Shown here: positions 1 through 5,795 of the stretch, piece after piece
Position numbering within the stretch: position 1 is the stretch's first letter
Layout: every line of letters begins with the position of its first letter
NCBI GenBank assembly: GCA_902796975.1
Contig: CADBRF010000155.1
Location: 1-7,761 of the forward strand
DNA: 7,761 bases
From: an uncultured Coriobacteriaceae bacterium
Lineage (GTDB): Bacteria > Actinomycetota > Coriobacteriia > Coriobacteriales > QAMH01
Direction: 5' to 3'
Position numbers and translations under genes: made by a program
The notes under the pieces: generated by a model
Database searches by the model: none
What the model saw: the letters and a program-made list of their open reading frames with translations, nothing else
Told to the model about the DNA's origin: nothing

Positions 1-1355
1 ATCCAGAGGGCGGTCTTGGCAACGGACACGGCAAAATCGTTAATCTCGATGCCGTAGAACTGGGAAATGGACACCTTGATGGCGCCGCCCAGGTCCATGA
101 CCTTCTGGCCGCCATACAAATCCTCAAAGACGCGGTTTTCCAGCTTGCGCAGGCTCAGGTAGGTTTCAGTCAGGAAATTGCCCGAGCCGCATGCAGGGTC
201 CAAGAACTTGAGCGAGGCAATCTTGTCGTGGAAGGCGCGCAGCTTAAAATCGCGCTTGCGCTCGGTCTGTATCTGCTCGATCTCCGTGAGCTCGTCGAAC
301 AGCTCGTCATAGAAAAGCGGACCGGTGAGCTTGTGGATGTTCTCGATGGACGTGTAGTGCATGCCGCCCGCGCGCCGCGTTTCCGGGTTCAAGGTGGATT
401 CGAAAACGGCACCAAAGATAGTCGGCGATATGTGCTTCCAGTCGAAATCCGCCGATGCCTCTTTGAGGAGCGTGAATCGCGCCTGGTCGTCGAACTGCGG
501 GACAATTATCTCGTCGCGGAACAGGCCGCCGTTCACATAGGGGAAGGCCTTGAGGTCGTCGGAAAGGTAGCGGCCGCGCTCCTCCTCCGGCGTGTTGAGC
601 ACGGAAAAGAGCTGGATAAGCGCTTGACGCATGTGCTCGGTCTTGTAGCTGGCGAGCCAGTCGTGAAAGGCCGTATGGCTGTTGAGCAGACCGGAGTCCT
701 CTGCGTAGAGGAGGAAGACGAGGCGGACAATGAGGATATTCAGGCTCCGCTGTTCCTCTTGGTCGTGCTCTATATCCTGGTAGCGCTTGGAGAGCGCGTC
801 ATAGAGCCTGCCCACAACTTCGCCGGCAGCAACGGAAAGCTCCTGCTCGCGCTGGGCGCGGGAGTTCTCCTTGCGGGTGAGGAAAGCCAGGCGGTGGAGG
901 TTCTCCGGCAGCTCGGTGAGCAGCAGGGTCTCGTAGGTTGCTTCCGGGTCATCAGCATCAAGGTCGTAGATGCGGATCTCGTCGAAGTTGCAGGTAAGCA
1001 CCCACTTAGGCGCGATGGAGCGCGGCGTAATATTGTCCGCGTACCATTTTGCCTGTTCAAAGGGGGTGACCATGCGAGGGTTGCCATACTTGTCCTTGCC
1101 GCGCTGCTCTTCGAGGTCGAGGTTGATGCCGCGGGATTTGTTCTCGATGAGGACGGACATGTCCTCGTAGAAGACATCGATGCGCCTGCCGCGCGCCTTG
1201 CGTTCGAAGTCGAGCACCTTGGTTGGCGAGGGGATGCCGAGCACCTGCATGAGCTCGATCCAGAAGCTGTTCGCCTCGCGCTGCTCGTTGCCCTCTGCAG
1301 CCTGCCAGCGTTCAACGAACTGGTCTGCCGCTTTCTTCTGTTCAATCTGGTTCAC
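1..1355 (-). CDS. MmeI-like (type IIL) restriction-modification enzyme, partial
   Basis: This is the first 451 codons of a single-chain restriction enzyme and DNA adenine methyltransferase; the C-terminal half lies beyond the left edge. I read the whole frame and found no stop. Near the N-terminus, D60 followed by E71-N-K73 (segment VLIENKSRG) matches the PD-(D/E)xK cleavage site of MmeI-type enzymes. The central helical part contains VFLLYAEDSGLLN (about residues 212-224), FPYVNGGLF and GMHYTSIENI, all typical of the family. Methyltransferase motif I, DPACGSGNFL, starts at D386 and binds S-adenosylmethionine. It is followed by YGIEINDFAVSVAKTALW at the edge. The catalytic NPPY motif and target-recognition domain would lie outside the window. 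I chose the GTG at 1355 because AGGAGG sits 5 nt before it; an in-frame ATG at 1379 would add eight residues but has no ribosome site. Family membership explains how one protein both cuts and protects DNA. The target sequence cannot be inferred. Confidence 0.9.
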   Translation of the reverse strand, partial: MNQIEQKKAADQFVERWQAAEGNEQREANSFWIELMQVLGIPSPTKVLDFERKARGRRIDVFYEDMSVLIENKSRGINLDLEEQRGKDKYGNPRMVTPFEQAKWYADNITPRSIAPKWVLTCNFDEIRIYDLDADDPEATYETLLLTELPENLHRLAFLTRKENSRAQREQELSVAAGEVVGRLYDALSKRYQDIEHDQEEQRSLNILIVRLVFLLYAEDSGLLNSHTAFHDWLASYKTEHMRQALIQLFSVLNTPEEERGRYLSDDLKAFPYVNGGLFRDEIIVPQFDDQARFTLLKEASADFDWKHISPTIFGAVFESTLNPETRRAGGMHYTSIENIHKLTGPLFYDELFDELTEIEQIQTERKRDFKLRAFHDKIASLKFLDPACGSGNFLTETYLSLRKLENRVFEDLYGGQKVMDLGGAIKVSISQFYGIEINDFAVSVAKTALW

Positions 1356-1380
1356 GCGAGCCTCCTGGTTCCACCGCATT

Positions 1381-1402
1381 TGCAACGATTCTACCGCGAT
1401 AG
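1381..1402 (-). promoter_or_regulatory. Candidate promoter and overlapping palindrome of the MmeI-like gene
   Basis: On the minus strand, TAGAAT (1388-1393) is a five-of-six match to a -10 box and would start transcription near 1381, about 26 nt before the GTG start. No good -35 box is visible at 16-18 nt. The -10 overlaps an imperfect palindrome, CTACCGCGATAG (1391-1402, ten of twelve positions symmetric), which could be an operator. No control gene is visible in the window, so regulation is inference only. Confidence 0.4.
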
Positions 1403-1538
1403 TGAGACGCGGTGGTGACGGGGAGCAGTAGAGCTGGTTGGAGCTGGGGAAACATTCTCTTCATGCTCCCATGCAACAGTGGGCTGGTCGTGCTGCAAGC
1501 AATCGACAATTTCTGTGGCTGCAGGATGTCCTGAGAAG

Positions 1539-1602
1539 TATGCATTTAAGCGATTTTTTGCCCGCTCATTTTCCTTTGGGCAGAATTTGCTTTAAATGCA
1601 CA
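1539..1602. repeat. 64-bp inverted-repeat element, copy 1
   Basis: The left arm (1539-1563) starts TATGCATTTAA and ends TTTTTTGCCC. After a 14-nt loop, the right arm (1578-1602) starts GGGCAGAATTTG and ends TTTAAATGCACA. The right arm, reverse-complemented, matches the left at about 18 of 25 positions, strongest at the two ends, so the DNA could form an imperfect stem-loop. It shares arm length, loop length and end sequences with the element at 1705-1768. CTTTAAATGCACA at 1590-1602 is an exact inverted copy of 1705-1717. I do not recognise the family. Confidence 0.65.
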
Positions 1603-1704
1603 CCTCTTCAGAATTTGGCGTTTATCCCAGACAGTGAGCCACCTTATTCAACAGGGGTTTTCTCTCGCAAGAGGCGGTTTCGTACTCAGCGCTCTTCCTT
1701 CACA

Positions 1705-1768
1705 TGTGCATTTAAAGGGAATTTTGCCGCCCCAGAATTTCCCGGGCAAATTTTGCCTTCGATGTGCA
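1705..1768. repeat. 64-bp inverted-repeat element, copy 2
   Basis: The left arm (1705-1729) starts TGTGCATTTAAAGGG and ends TTTTGCCG. After a 14-nt loop, the right arm (1744-1768) starts GGGCAAATTTTGCC and ends GATGTGCA. Aligned without gaps to copy 1, each arm matches at about 18 of 25 positions, while the loops are unrelated. Internal pairing is weaker than in copy 1 (about 15 of 25). The right arm opens with a 13-bp near-perfect palindrome, GGCAAATTTTGCC. Conservation of arms and geometry with divergent loops suggests a structured or protein-bound repeat; this is inference. Confidence 0.6.
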
Positions 1769-1802
1769 ACTTCTGATGCTGCTGTATAGATATACGGCGC
1801 AT

Positions 1803-1845
1803 GGAACAAGAAAGCGGCTGCCCCTGAATGAGGAGCAGCCGCCAG
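1803..1845 (-). terminator. Rho-independent terminator of the purine permease gene
   Basis: Reading the minus strand about 30 nt after the permease stop, an 8-bp perfect GC-rich stem (GCGGCTGC/GCAGCCGC, 1842-1835 with 1821-1814) can extend inward by a further CCT/AGG pairing. It is followed directly by the T-rich run TTTCTTGTT (1813 down to 1805). Position and structure both fit the end of the permease transcript, and imply that the repeats beyond it are not in that mRNA. Confidence 0.8.
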
Positions 1846-1871
1846 CAAAGCAATCTATGCAGCTTACAGCG

Positions 1872-3191
1872 CTACAGCATGATGAACATGATGAGGAAGG
1901 CAGCTGCAGCAATCCACATGAGGGGGCTGACTTCCCTGGCCTTGCCCTTGAAGATCATGATGAGGCAGTAGGCGATGAAGCCGAGGCCGATGCCGTTGGT
2001 GATGGAGTAGGTGAACGGAATGCCCACGATGATGAGGAATGCCGGGAACGCGAACTCCGTCAAATCCCACTCGATGTTGACAATATCGGAGAGCATGAGG
2101 TAGCCCACGATAACGAGCGCGCCACAGGTAGCAGCGCCGCTCACCATGCCCACGATGGGGGCAAAGAAGGCGAAGACAAAGAAGAGAGCTGCGACGATGA
2201 CGTTGGAGAAGCCCGTGCGTGCACCAGCAGCAGCGCCGGAAGCAGACTCGACGAAGGTCGTGATGGAGCTCGCGCCGAGGAAGCCACCGACAGCAGCTGC
2301 GGCGGAGTCGACGGTGAGGATGGACTGGATGTTCTCGACGTTGCCGTCCTTATCGGTGAACTCACCCTGCTCACCAACAGCCACAACGGTGCCCATCGTG
2401 TCGAAGAAGTCGCTCATGAGCAGCGAGAACACGAAGAGCAGGAGGAAGGGCTCGGTGAAGCACTGCACGATAGCGATGGTATCGGTGCCGGGAATCGTCT
2501 GGAAGGGAGCAGCAAAGCCGGTGAAGTCCAGGCCGAAATCCCAGCTCGTGGGAACCGGCGTAACGCCCATGGGGATGCCAATGATGGTGCAGACGATGAT
2601 GGAGATGAGCAGGTCGCCCTTGACATTGCGCACGCGCAAGACAATGGCGAGCACAATGGAGATGAGCGCGAGCAGGCAGGTGGGGTTGGTGACATCGCCA
2701 AAGCTGATGAGCGTCGACTCGTTTGCAACGATGAGTCCGCCGCCCTTGAGGCCGATGAAGGCGATGAAGAGGCCAATGCCGATGCCGATGGCGTGACGAA
2801 GCGATGCGGGAATCGCGTCCATGATGGCCTTGCGCAGACCACAGAGAACGAGGATGAGGATGACGATGCCCTCGAGGAAGACGATAGCCATGGCAACTCG
2901 CCAGTCAACTGCGTTCTCGCCCATGCAGATGCTGAAAGCGACAATGGAGTTAATGCCCATGCCGCTTGCCAGAGCGAGCGGGCGGTTGGCAACGAGGCCC
3001 ATGATGAGCGTCATGAGCGCGGCGCCGAAGCAGGTCGCCGTGAGCGCGGCATTGAACGGAATGCCCGCCGCCGTAAGAATGCCCGGATTGACTGCGATGA
3101 TGTAGGCCATCGCGAGGAACGTGGTAAAGCCACCAATGGCCTCCTGGCCGATGGAGCTTCCGCGTTCGGAAATCTTGAAGAACTTATCCAT
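1872..3191 (-). CDS. NCS2 family purine (guanine/hypoxanthine or adenine) permease, AzgA/PbuG type
   Basis: A 439-residue inner-membrane transporter, normal length for the AzgA/PbuG branch of the nucleobase-cation symporter-2 family, which imports purine bases with protons. It is hydrophobic throughout, with about 12-14 membrane segments. Family signatures appear in order: AMAYIIAVNPGIL (27-39) in the first helix, the half-helix region PLALASGMGIN (71-81), DFFDTMGT (261-268), and TTFVESASGAAAGARTG, in which E315 is the conserved acidic residue near the substrate site. The ATG at 3191 is preferred over upstream frames because the family N-terminus (MDKFFKISERG) begins there and AAGGAGAGG lies just upstream. 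The usual APGMGLN motif reads ASGMGIN here, which may shift substrate preference. It is a single-gene unit with its own promoter and terminator. Exact substrate is not readable. I see no purine riboswitch in its leader. Confidence 0.93.
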   Translation of the reverse strand: MDKFFKISERGSSIGQEAIGGFTTFLAMAYIIAVNPGILTAAGIPFNAALTATCFGAALMTLIMGLVANRPLALASGMGINSIVAFSICMGENAVDWRVAMAIVFLEGIVILILVLCGLRKAIMDAIPASLRHAIGIGIGLFIAFIGLKGGGLIVANESTLISFGDVTNPTCLLALISIVLAIVLRVRNVKGDLLISIIVCTIIGIPMGVTPVPTSWDFGLDFTGFAAPFQTIPGTDTIAIVQCFTEPFLLLFVFSLLMSDFFDTMGTVVAVGEQGEFTDKDGNVENIQSILTVDSAAAAVGGFLGASSITTFVESASGAAAGARTGFSNVIVAALFFVFAFFAPIVGMVSGAATCGALVIVGYLMLSDIVNIEWDLTEFAFPAFLIIVGIPFTYSITNGIGLGFIAYCLIMIFKGKAREVSPLMWIAAAAFLIMFIML

Positions 3192-3262
3192 CCCGATTCC
3201 TCTCCTTGGGCCACGGCATCTCCTCAGAGCCAGGGCCACGATCAAAATAGAAATATGGAGAA

Positions 3263-3291
3263 ATTATAGACGTGGTCGGGAATGGTACAGA
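3263..3291 (-). promoter_or_regulatory. Promoter of the purine permease gene
   Basis: On the minus strand a perfect -10 box TATAAT lies at 3263-3268. The -35 position 17 nt upstream (TCTGTA, 3286-3291) matches poorly. Transcription would begin near 3256, giving a leader of about 65 nt. The leader contains an 8-bp direct repeat CGTGGCCC (3233-3240 and 3208-3215) and the ribosome site, but no recognisable riboswitch. Confidence 0.55.
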
Positions 3292-3297
3292 AGGTCA

Positions 3298-3323
3298 GGG
3301 CGGCGAAATCGGCACCGCCGCCC
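3298..3323. repeat. Perfect 8-bp GC-rich inverted repeat upstream of the permease promoter
   Basis: Arms GGGCGGCG (3298-3305) and CGCCGCCC (3316-3323) pair perfectly around a 10-nt loop. Neither strand has a T-run after it, so it is a poor intrinsic terminator. It sits just upstream of the permease -35 position and downstream of the PGPGW gene. It could be an operator, a transcript 3'-end structure, or chance in GC-rich DNA. Confidence 0.5.
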
Positions 3324-3389
3324 AAGGACGCTGGACGAGCGGGAGAAATCCGGGTCGGATGCCGGCATGAAGAGGAGAATTGGGCGGAA

Positions 3390-3418
3390 CAAAAACTGCC
3401 GCCATACCAGCCATGCGG
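3390..3418 (-). terminator. Possible weak terminator after the PGPGW gene
   Basis: On the minus strand, about 70 nt past the PGPGW stop, a short stem (CCGCAT with ATGGCGG, one bulged base, 7-nt loop) is followed by CAG and then TTTTTG. The T-run is good but the stem is only about six pairs, so termination here is uncertain. Confidence 0.35.
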
Positions 3419-3487
3419 GTTAGGAGCTGCAATTGCCGGGCAGACTGTGGATGCGGCCGCCACTGAGGCCGGCAGCCGGTGAAAGGG

Positions 3488-3796
3488 CTAGCGCGCTTCC
3501 TTTTCCTTCTGCTTGGCGCGCCATGCCTTGAACCGGTCGGTCAGGTCGATATCAAAGGCCGAGGCAACAAGCACTGCGCCACCAGCAAGGGCCAAGAGAC
3601 CAGGACCAGGCAGAACGAGCATGACGAGACCTGCCAGCATAAGAATAATGCCGCCAATAATGCGGAAAACGCGCCCGATTAGCGTCTTATGATGTTTCTT
3701 CTTGCCCGTCGCAGAGCCAGCGCGCAAATCCTGTGGCGCATCTGCCCAGTCTTCGGGCGTGGTATGGATTGTGGTGTTCGACTCGACGGCTTCCAT
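3488..3796 (-). CDS. Small PGPGW-family transmembrane protein
   Basis: A 102-residue predicted membrane protein of unknown function. Residues 1-31 are polar and probably cytoplasmic, and a basic patch GKKKHHK (31-37) precedes the membrane. Two hydrophobic helices (about 41-62 and 67-81) are joined by PGPG at 63-66, the signature of the putative transmembrane PGPGW family. The C-terminus is charged (RAKQKEKEAR). The ATG at 3796 has AGGAG five nucleotides upstream. Such proteins occur singly in many actinobacteria and proteobacteria and no role is established. It is transcribed away from the TerB gene across a shared 220-bp intergenic region. I see no reason to include it in the defence operon, although a common regulator cannot be excluded. 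Confidence 0.8.
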   Translation of the reverse strand: MEAVESNTTIHTTPEDWADAPQDLRAGSATGKKKHHKTLIGRVFRIIGGIILMLAGLVMLVLPGPGLLALAGGAVLVASAFDIDLTDRFKAWRAKQKEKEAR

Positions 3797-3815
3797 TCAT
3801 TCTCCTCACAAGCTT

Positions 3816-3843
3816 GAATACGTATAAAAGCATACTCGAATTC
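3816..3843. repeat. Imperfect inverted repeat in the divergent intergenic region
   Basis: GAAT (3816-3819) and GTAT (3822-3825) are mirrored by ATAC (3832-3835) and ATTC (3840-3843), spaced slightly unevenly. The dyad lies 20-47 nt before the PGPGW start codon, where its promoter would be. I could not pick a convincing -10/-35 pair there. It may be an operator for that gene; the evidence is weak. Confidence 0.3.
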
Positions 3844-3941
3844 CCACATTGCGCAGGCAACTCAAACTCACTCCACAGGGAATACACGCCTTTGCCATGT
3901 TCCCGTCGCTTTGTCCGGCGCACGGAGATTTTCTTGTATAC

Positions 3942-3955
3942 CGTACATTTGTTCG
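3942..3955. promoter_or_regulatory. LexA (SOS)-box-like palindrome before the Shango-type operon
   Basis: CGTACATTTGTTCG fits the Gram-positive and actinobacterial LexA operator pattern CGAAC-N4-GTTCG at nine of ten defined positions; the mismatch is T for A in the first half-site. It covers the expected -35 position of the promoter whose -10 is at 3967-3972, so a bound repressor would block transcription. This is inferred from pattern match and position only; lexA is not in the window. Confidence 0.35.
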
Positions 3956-3972
3956 CATGTATCGCCTATACT
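3944..3972 (+). promoter_or_regulatory. Candidate promoter of the three-gene defence operon
   Basis: TATACT (3967-3972) is a five-of-six -10 box. At 17-nt spacing the -35 position (TACATT, 3944-3949) is weak, suggesting low basal or activated transcription. The predicted start near 3979 gives a leader of about 38 nt to the ATG at 4017. The -10 lies within a small dyad, GTAT-N5-ATAC (3959-3971). Confidence 0.5.
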
Positions 3973-4016
3973 GTGAGAACGCTTGCACAGGCAGGCGCGA
4001 ACGGATGGAGAAAAGG

Positions 4017-5795
4017 ATGGCGGCGAGATACCGTGTTCATAGGGACAAAGCACAGCTGAGCGTTGATGAGCTCCGCGCGCGTCTCGACGCCCGCATCAAG
4101 GAAAAGGCGAGCTTCTCCTCGGCAGTCTATCAAGATGAACCCATCCTCATGACTGGTCGGCAGATGAAGTCCTTCATCCCCGACGAGATTCGTTCCGCCC
4201 GGCAATTGGCAAAATCTCCCCAATACCGTTTCAGCAGCACCCCTGCGGTATTCTATGCCCAAGCTCAGCTCCTCCAGTCCTATGAGGACGATTTCGAGCA
4301 AGAAGAGACCTTCTCCCGCTATTATCCAACCTACGAGGACATGACAAATGCCCAGCTCAGAGCCTATTTCTCCTGGCGCACTAAGGTGCGGCGAGGAAAT
4401 ATAGAGCGCGGGCAGCTCTCCTTTGCCTTCGTCTACCTCTACGAGCTCATCAACGGCATCGGCGCCGGCACGCCCGAGGAAGGCTACGAGCAGCTCTGCG
4501 CCTTCGCGAAAGCGTATGGCAAGCTCGAGTCTTCTCGCCAGTTCCACCAGTATCTCGCCGCCTGGAAAGACGATTACGTTATTTACTACGGGCTCGATCC
4601 CTCGCTGCTTGAGCAGGCGGTGAACCAGCAGGAAGACCGGGCAGTGTCTGCCCTCCTCCACCCTGCGGCACATTCGAGCCTCGCCCTCTTCAGCGCCCTC
4701 GAAACCCTCAACATCCTCGAGGCGGACGAACTGGCGAGCAGGCAGGCCCACGAGGAGGCCTTCCAGAAGGTTGCCGTTGCAAGTTACCTGGGCGTAGCAG
4801 CGCACTTCGACAAGCACCGCAAGACCAGCCTTGCTGACCATCTCCTGGGCCGCCCCAAGCTTGACCGCTACCAGATCTTCAAGGGCTCTGTTTTTGCGAA
4901 CCCACTCGGCACACACGATGCGGACTACCAGATTGACCAGGTCAACACCTTCCTTTGCCGGGAGGGGCTCTGGTTCCACCAGCACTACGATACTGCCAAT
5001 GCGAGCAACTGGATTTCCACCCTCTTCGAATGTGTGGACGCCATTATGCGTGAGGTCTGGGCGGACGTGCTTCCAACCGTCTGCCCCGCCATGCCCAAAT
5101 ACGTGCTCACCATCATTCGCGAGGCGGCAAAATCCGTGCACGCCCAGGAGGAAGAAGCGAAAGCCCGGGCAGTTCACATAGATTTGGGCAAGCTCAGCTC
5201 CATCCGCCGCGCCGCAGAGACAACGGCGGAAAAACTCATCGTCGATGAGGAGGACGGCTTCGCCCCCCTGCTTGCGCCGGAGGTTGCCGCCGCATCTCCT
5301 GAAACGGCATCCCAGCCCGAGAGCAGTGCGGAGGATACACCGCAAGAATCTGTCGCAGACGAGGTGGATGTCGGCAACAGCGCAAGCCCCCTTGTCACTG
5401 CATCAGTACAAGAGGCGCTAACGCCCGCTAGCATTCCCGCCTCCGCGCCAGTCCAAGAGGCGCCAACGTCCGCAAGCCCTGCTGCCCCCGGCCCAGCGCC
5501 CGAGGCCCCAGCGTCTGCAAACTCGGGCAGCCCCGGGGGCACTTCCGGCGAAGCGGTTGACGCAGACCAGGACCTGCTCACCGCCGAGGAACGCGCCTTC
5601 CTTTCCTGTCTTCTGGCAGGCGAAGACGCCACCGCCTTCGAGCGAGACCACCACGTAATGGCATCCATCCTGGCGGAGAGCATCAACGAAAAGCTCTACG
5701 ATGAATTTGCCGATATCGTCATCGATGCCAGCTCTGGTACATCCGAGCTCATCGAGGACTACATTGAGGACCTGAGAGGATTGATTGGGGCATGA
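4017..5795 (+). CDS. sngA: SngA-like TerB_N/TerB_C protein of a Shango-type defence system
   Basis: First gene of a three-gene operon, 592 residues. Residues about 56-230 form a TerB_N-type domain with the hallmark stretches RYYPTYEDMT (101-110), YFSWRTKVRRG (117-127) and DYVIYYGLD (186-194). A middle region (about 230-385) includes RYQIFKGSVFANPLG. A TerB_C-like part begins near HIDLGKLSSIRR (387 on) and resumes at DLLTAEERAFLSCLL (519 on), ending with ESINEKLYDEF and LIEDYIEDLRGLIG. These halves are split by a linker of about 105 residues (410-518), rich in Ala, Pro, Ser and Glu and containing tandem 15-residue repeats. TerB-type domains were named for tellurite resistance but also occur in phage-defence proteins; no enzymatic motif is visible, so a sensor or partner role is inference. 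I chose the ATG at 4017 because GGAG precedes it by six nucleotides; an ATG at 4005 and longer upstream frames lack such a site. The stop overlaps the next start by 4 bp. Confidence 0.85.
   Translation: MAARYRVHRDKAQLSVDELRARLDARIKEKASFSSAVYQDEPILMTGRQMKSFIPDEIRSARQLAKSPQYRFSSTPAVFYAQAQLLQSYEDDFEQEETFSRYYPTYEDMTNAQLRAYFSWRTKVRRGNIERGQLSFAFVYLYELINGIGAGTPEEGYEQLCAFAKAYGKLESSRQFHQYLAAWKDDYVIYYGLDPSLLEQAVNQQEDRAVSALLHPAAHSSLALFSALETLNILEADELASRQAHEEAFQKVAVASYLGVAAHFDKHRKTSLADHLLGRPKLDRYQIFKGSVFANPLGTHDADYQIDQVNTFLCREGLWFHQHYDTANASNWISTLFECVDAIMREVWADVLPTVCPAMPKYVLTIIREAAKSVHAQEEEAKARAVHIDLGKLSSIRRAAETTAEKLIVDEEDGFAPLLAPEVAAASPETASQPESSAEDTPQESVADEVDVGNSASPLVTASVQEALTPASIPASAPVQEAPTSASPAAPGPAPEAPASANSGSPGGTSGEAVDADQDLLTAEERAFLSCLLAGEDATAFERDHHVMASILAESINEKLYDEFADIVIDASSGTSELIEDYIEDLRGLIGA
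5406..5540 (+). repeat. Three tandem 45-bp units coding for 15-residue repeats in the TerB protein
   Basis: Units 5406-5450, 5451-5495 and 5496-5540 encode VQEALTPASIPASAP, VQEAPTSASPAAPGP and APEAPASANSGSPGG. The first two are closest, at both DNA and protein level, and the third is diverged. The repeat lies inside the flexible linker that separates the two parts of the C-terminal domain. It is in frame, so copy-number changes would alter linker length without breaking the gene. Confidence 0.7.

Larger units (their letters stand above)
1403..1802. other. Non-coding region between the restriction gene and the permease terminator
   Basis: About 400 bp without a credible gene. Open frames here have no ribosome site, no recognisable protein pattern, and run across the inverted repeats. 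The region is AT-richer than the flanking genes and holds two related inverted-repeat elements (1539-1602 and 1705-1768). A 12-bp palindrome GTATAGATATAC lies at 1784-1795, and a short hairpin around 1669-1680 has arms CTCT/AGAG. I see nothing convincing in 1403-1538 or in most of 1603-1704, apart from a stray CAGAATTTGG at 1610-1619 that resembles the core of the repeats. Confidence 0.6.

Noticed and set aside
1..1355. BREX PglX methyltransferase
   Set aside because: The N-terminal D...ENK nuclease site and the VFLLYAEDSG and FPYVNGGLF segments fit MmeI-type restriction enzymes better.
228..1418. Long open frame on the plus strand opposite the restriction gene
   Set aside because: It is antisense to a frame with clear MmeI-family motifs, and its translation shows only GC-driven low-complexity sequence.
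1539..1768. CRISPR array
   Set aside because: Only four imperfect arms in alternating orientation with unequal gaps (14, 102 and 14 nt); no regular direct repeats or cas genes.
1438..1776. 112-codon plus-strand frame across the inverted repeats
   Set aside because: Weak start context, no family resemblance, and the coding stretch is built largely from the palindromic repeats.
3192..3260. Purine riboswitch in the permease leader
   Set aside because: The conserved junction and loop sequences of the purine aptamer are absent and the leader is only about 65 nt.
1764..3269. 501-codon plus-strand frame, very acidic, opposite the permease
   Set aside because: Its Asp/Glu/His/Ala-rich translation is what the reverse complement of hydrophobic membrane codons gives; the minus strand carries all family signatures.
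3966..5345. 459-codon minus-strand frame opposite the TerB gene
   Set aside because: No ribosome site or family pattern; the plus strand encodes recognisable TerB_N and TerB_C segments.
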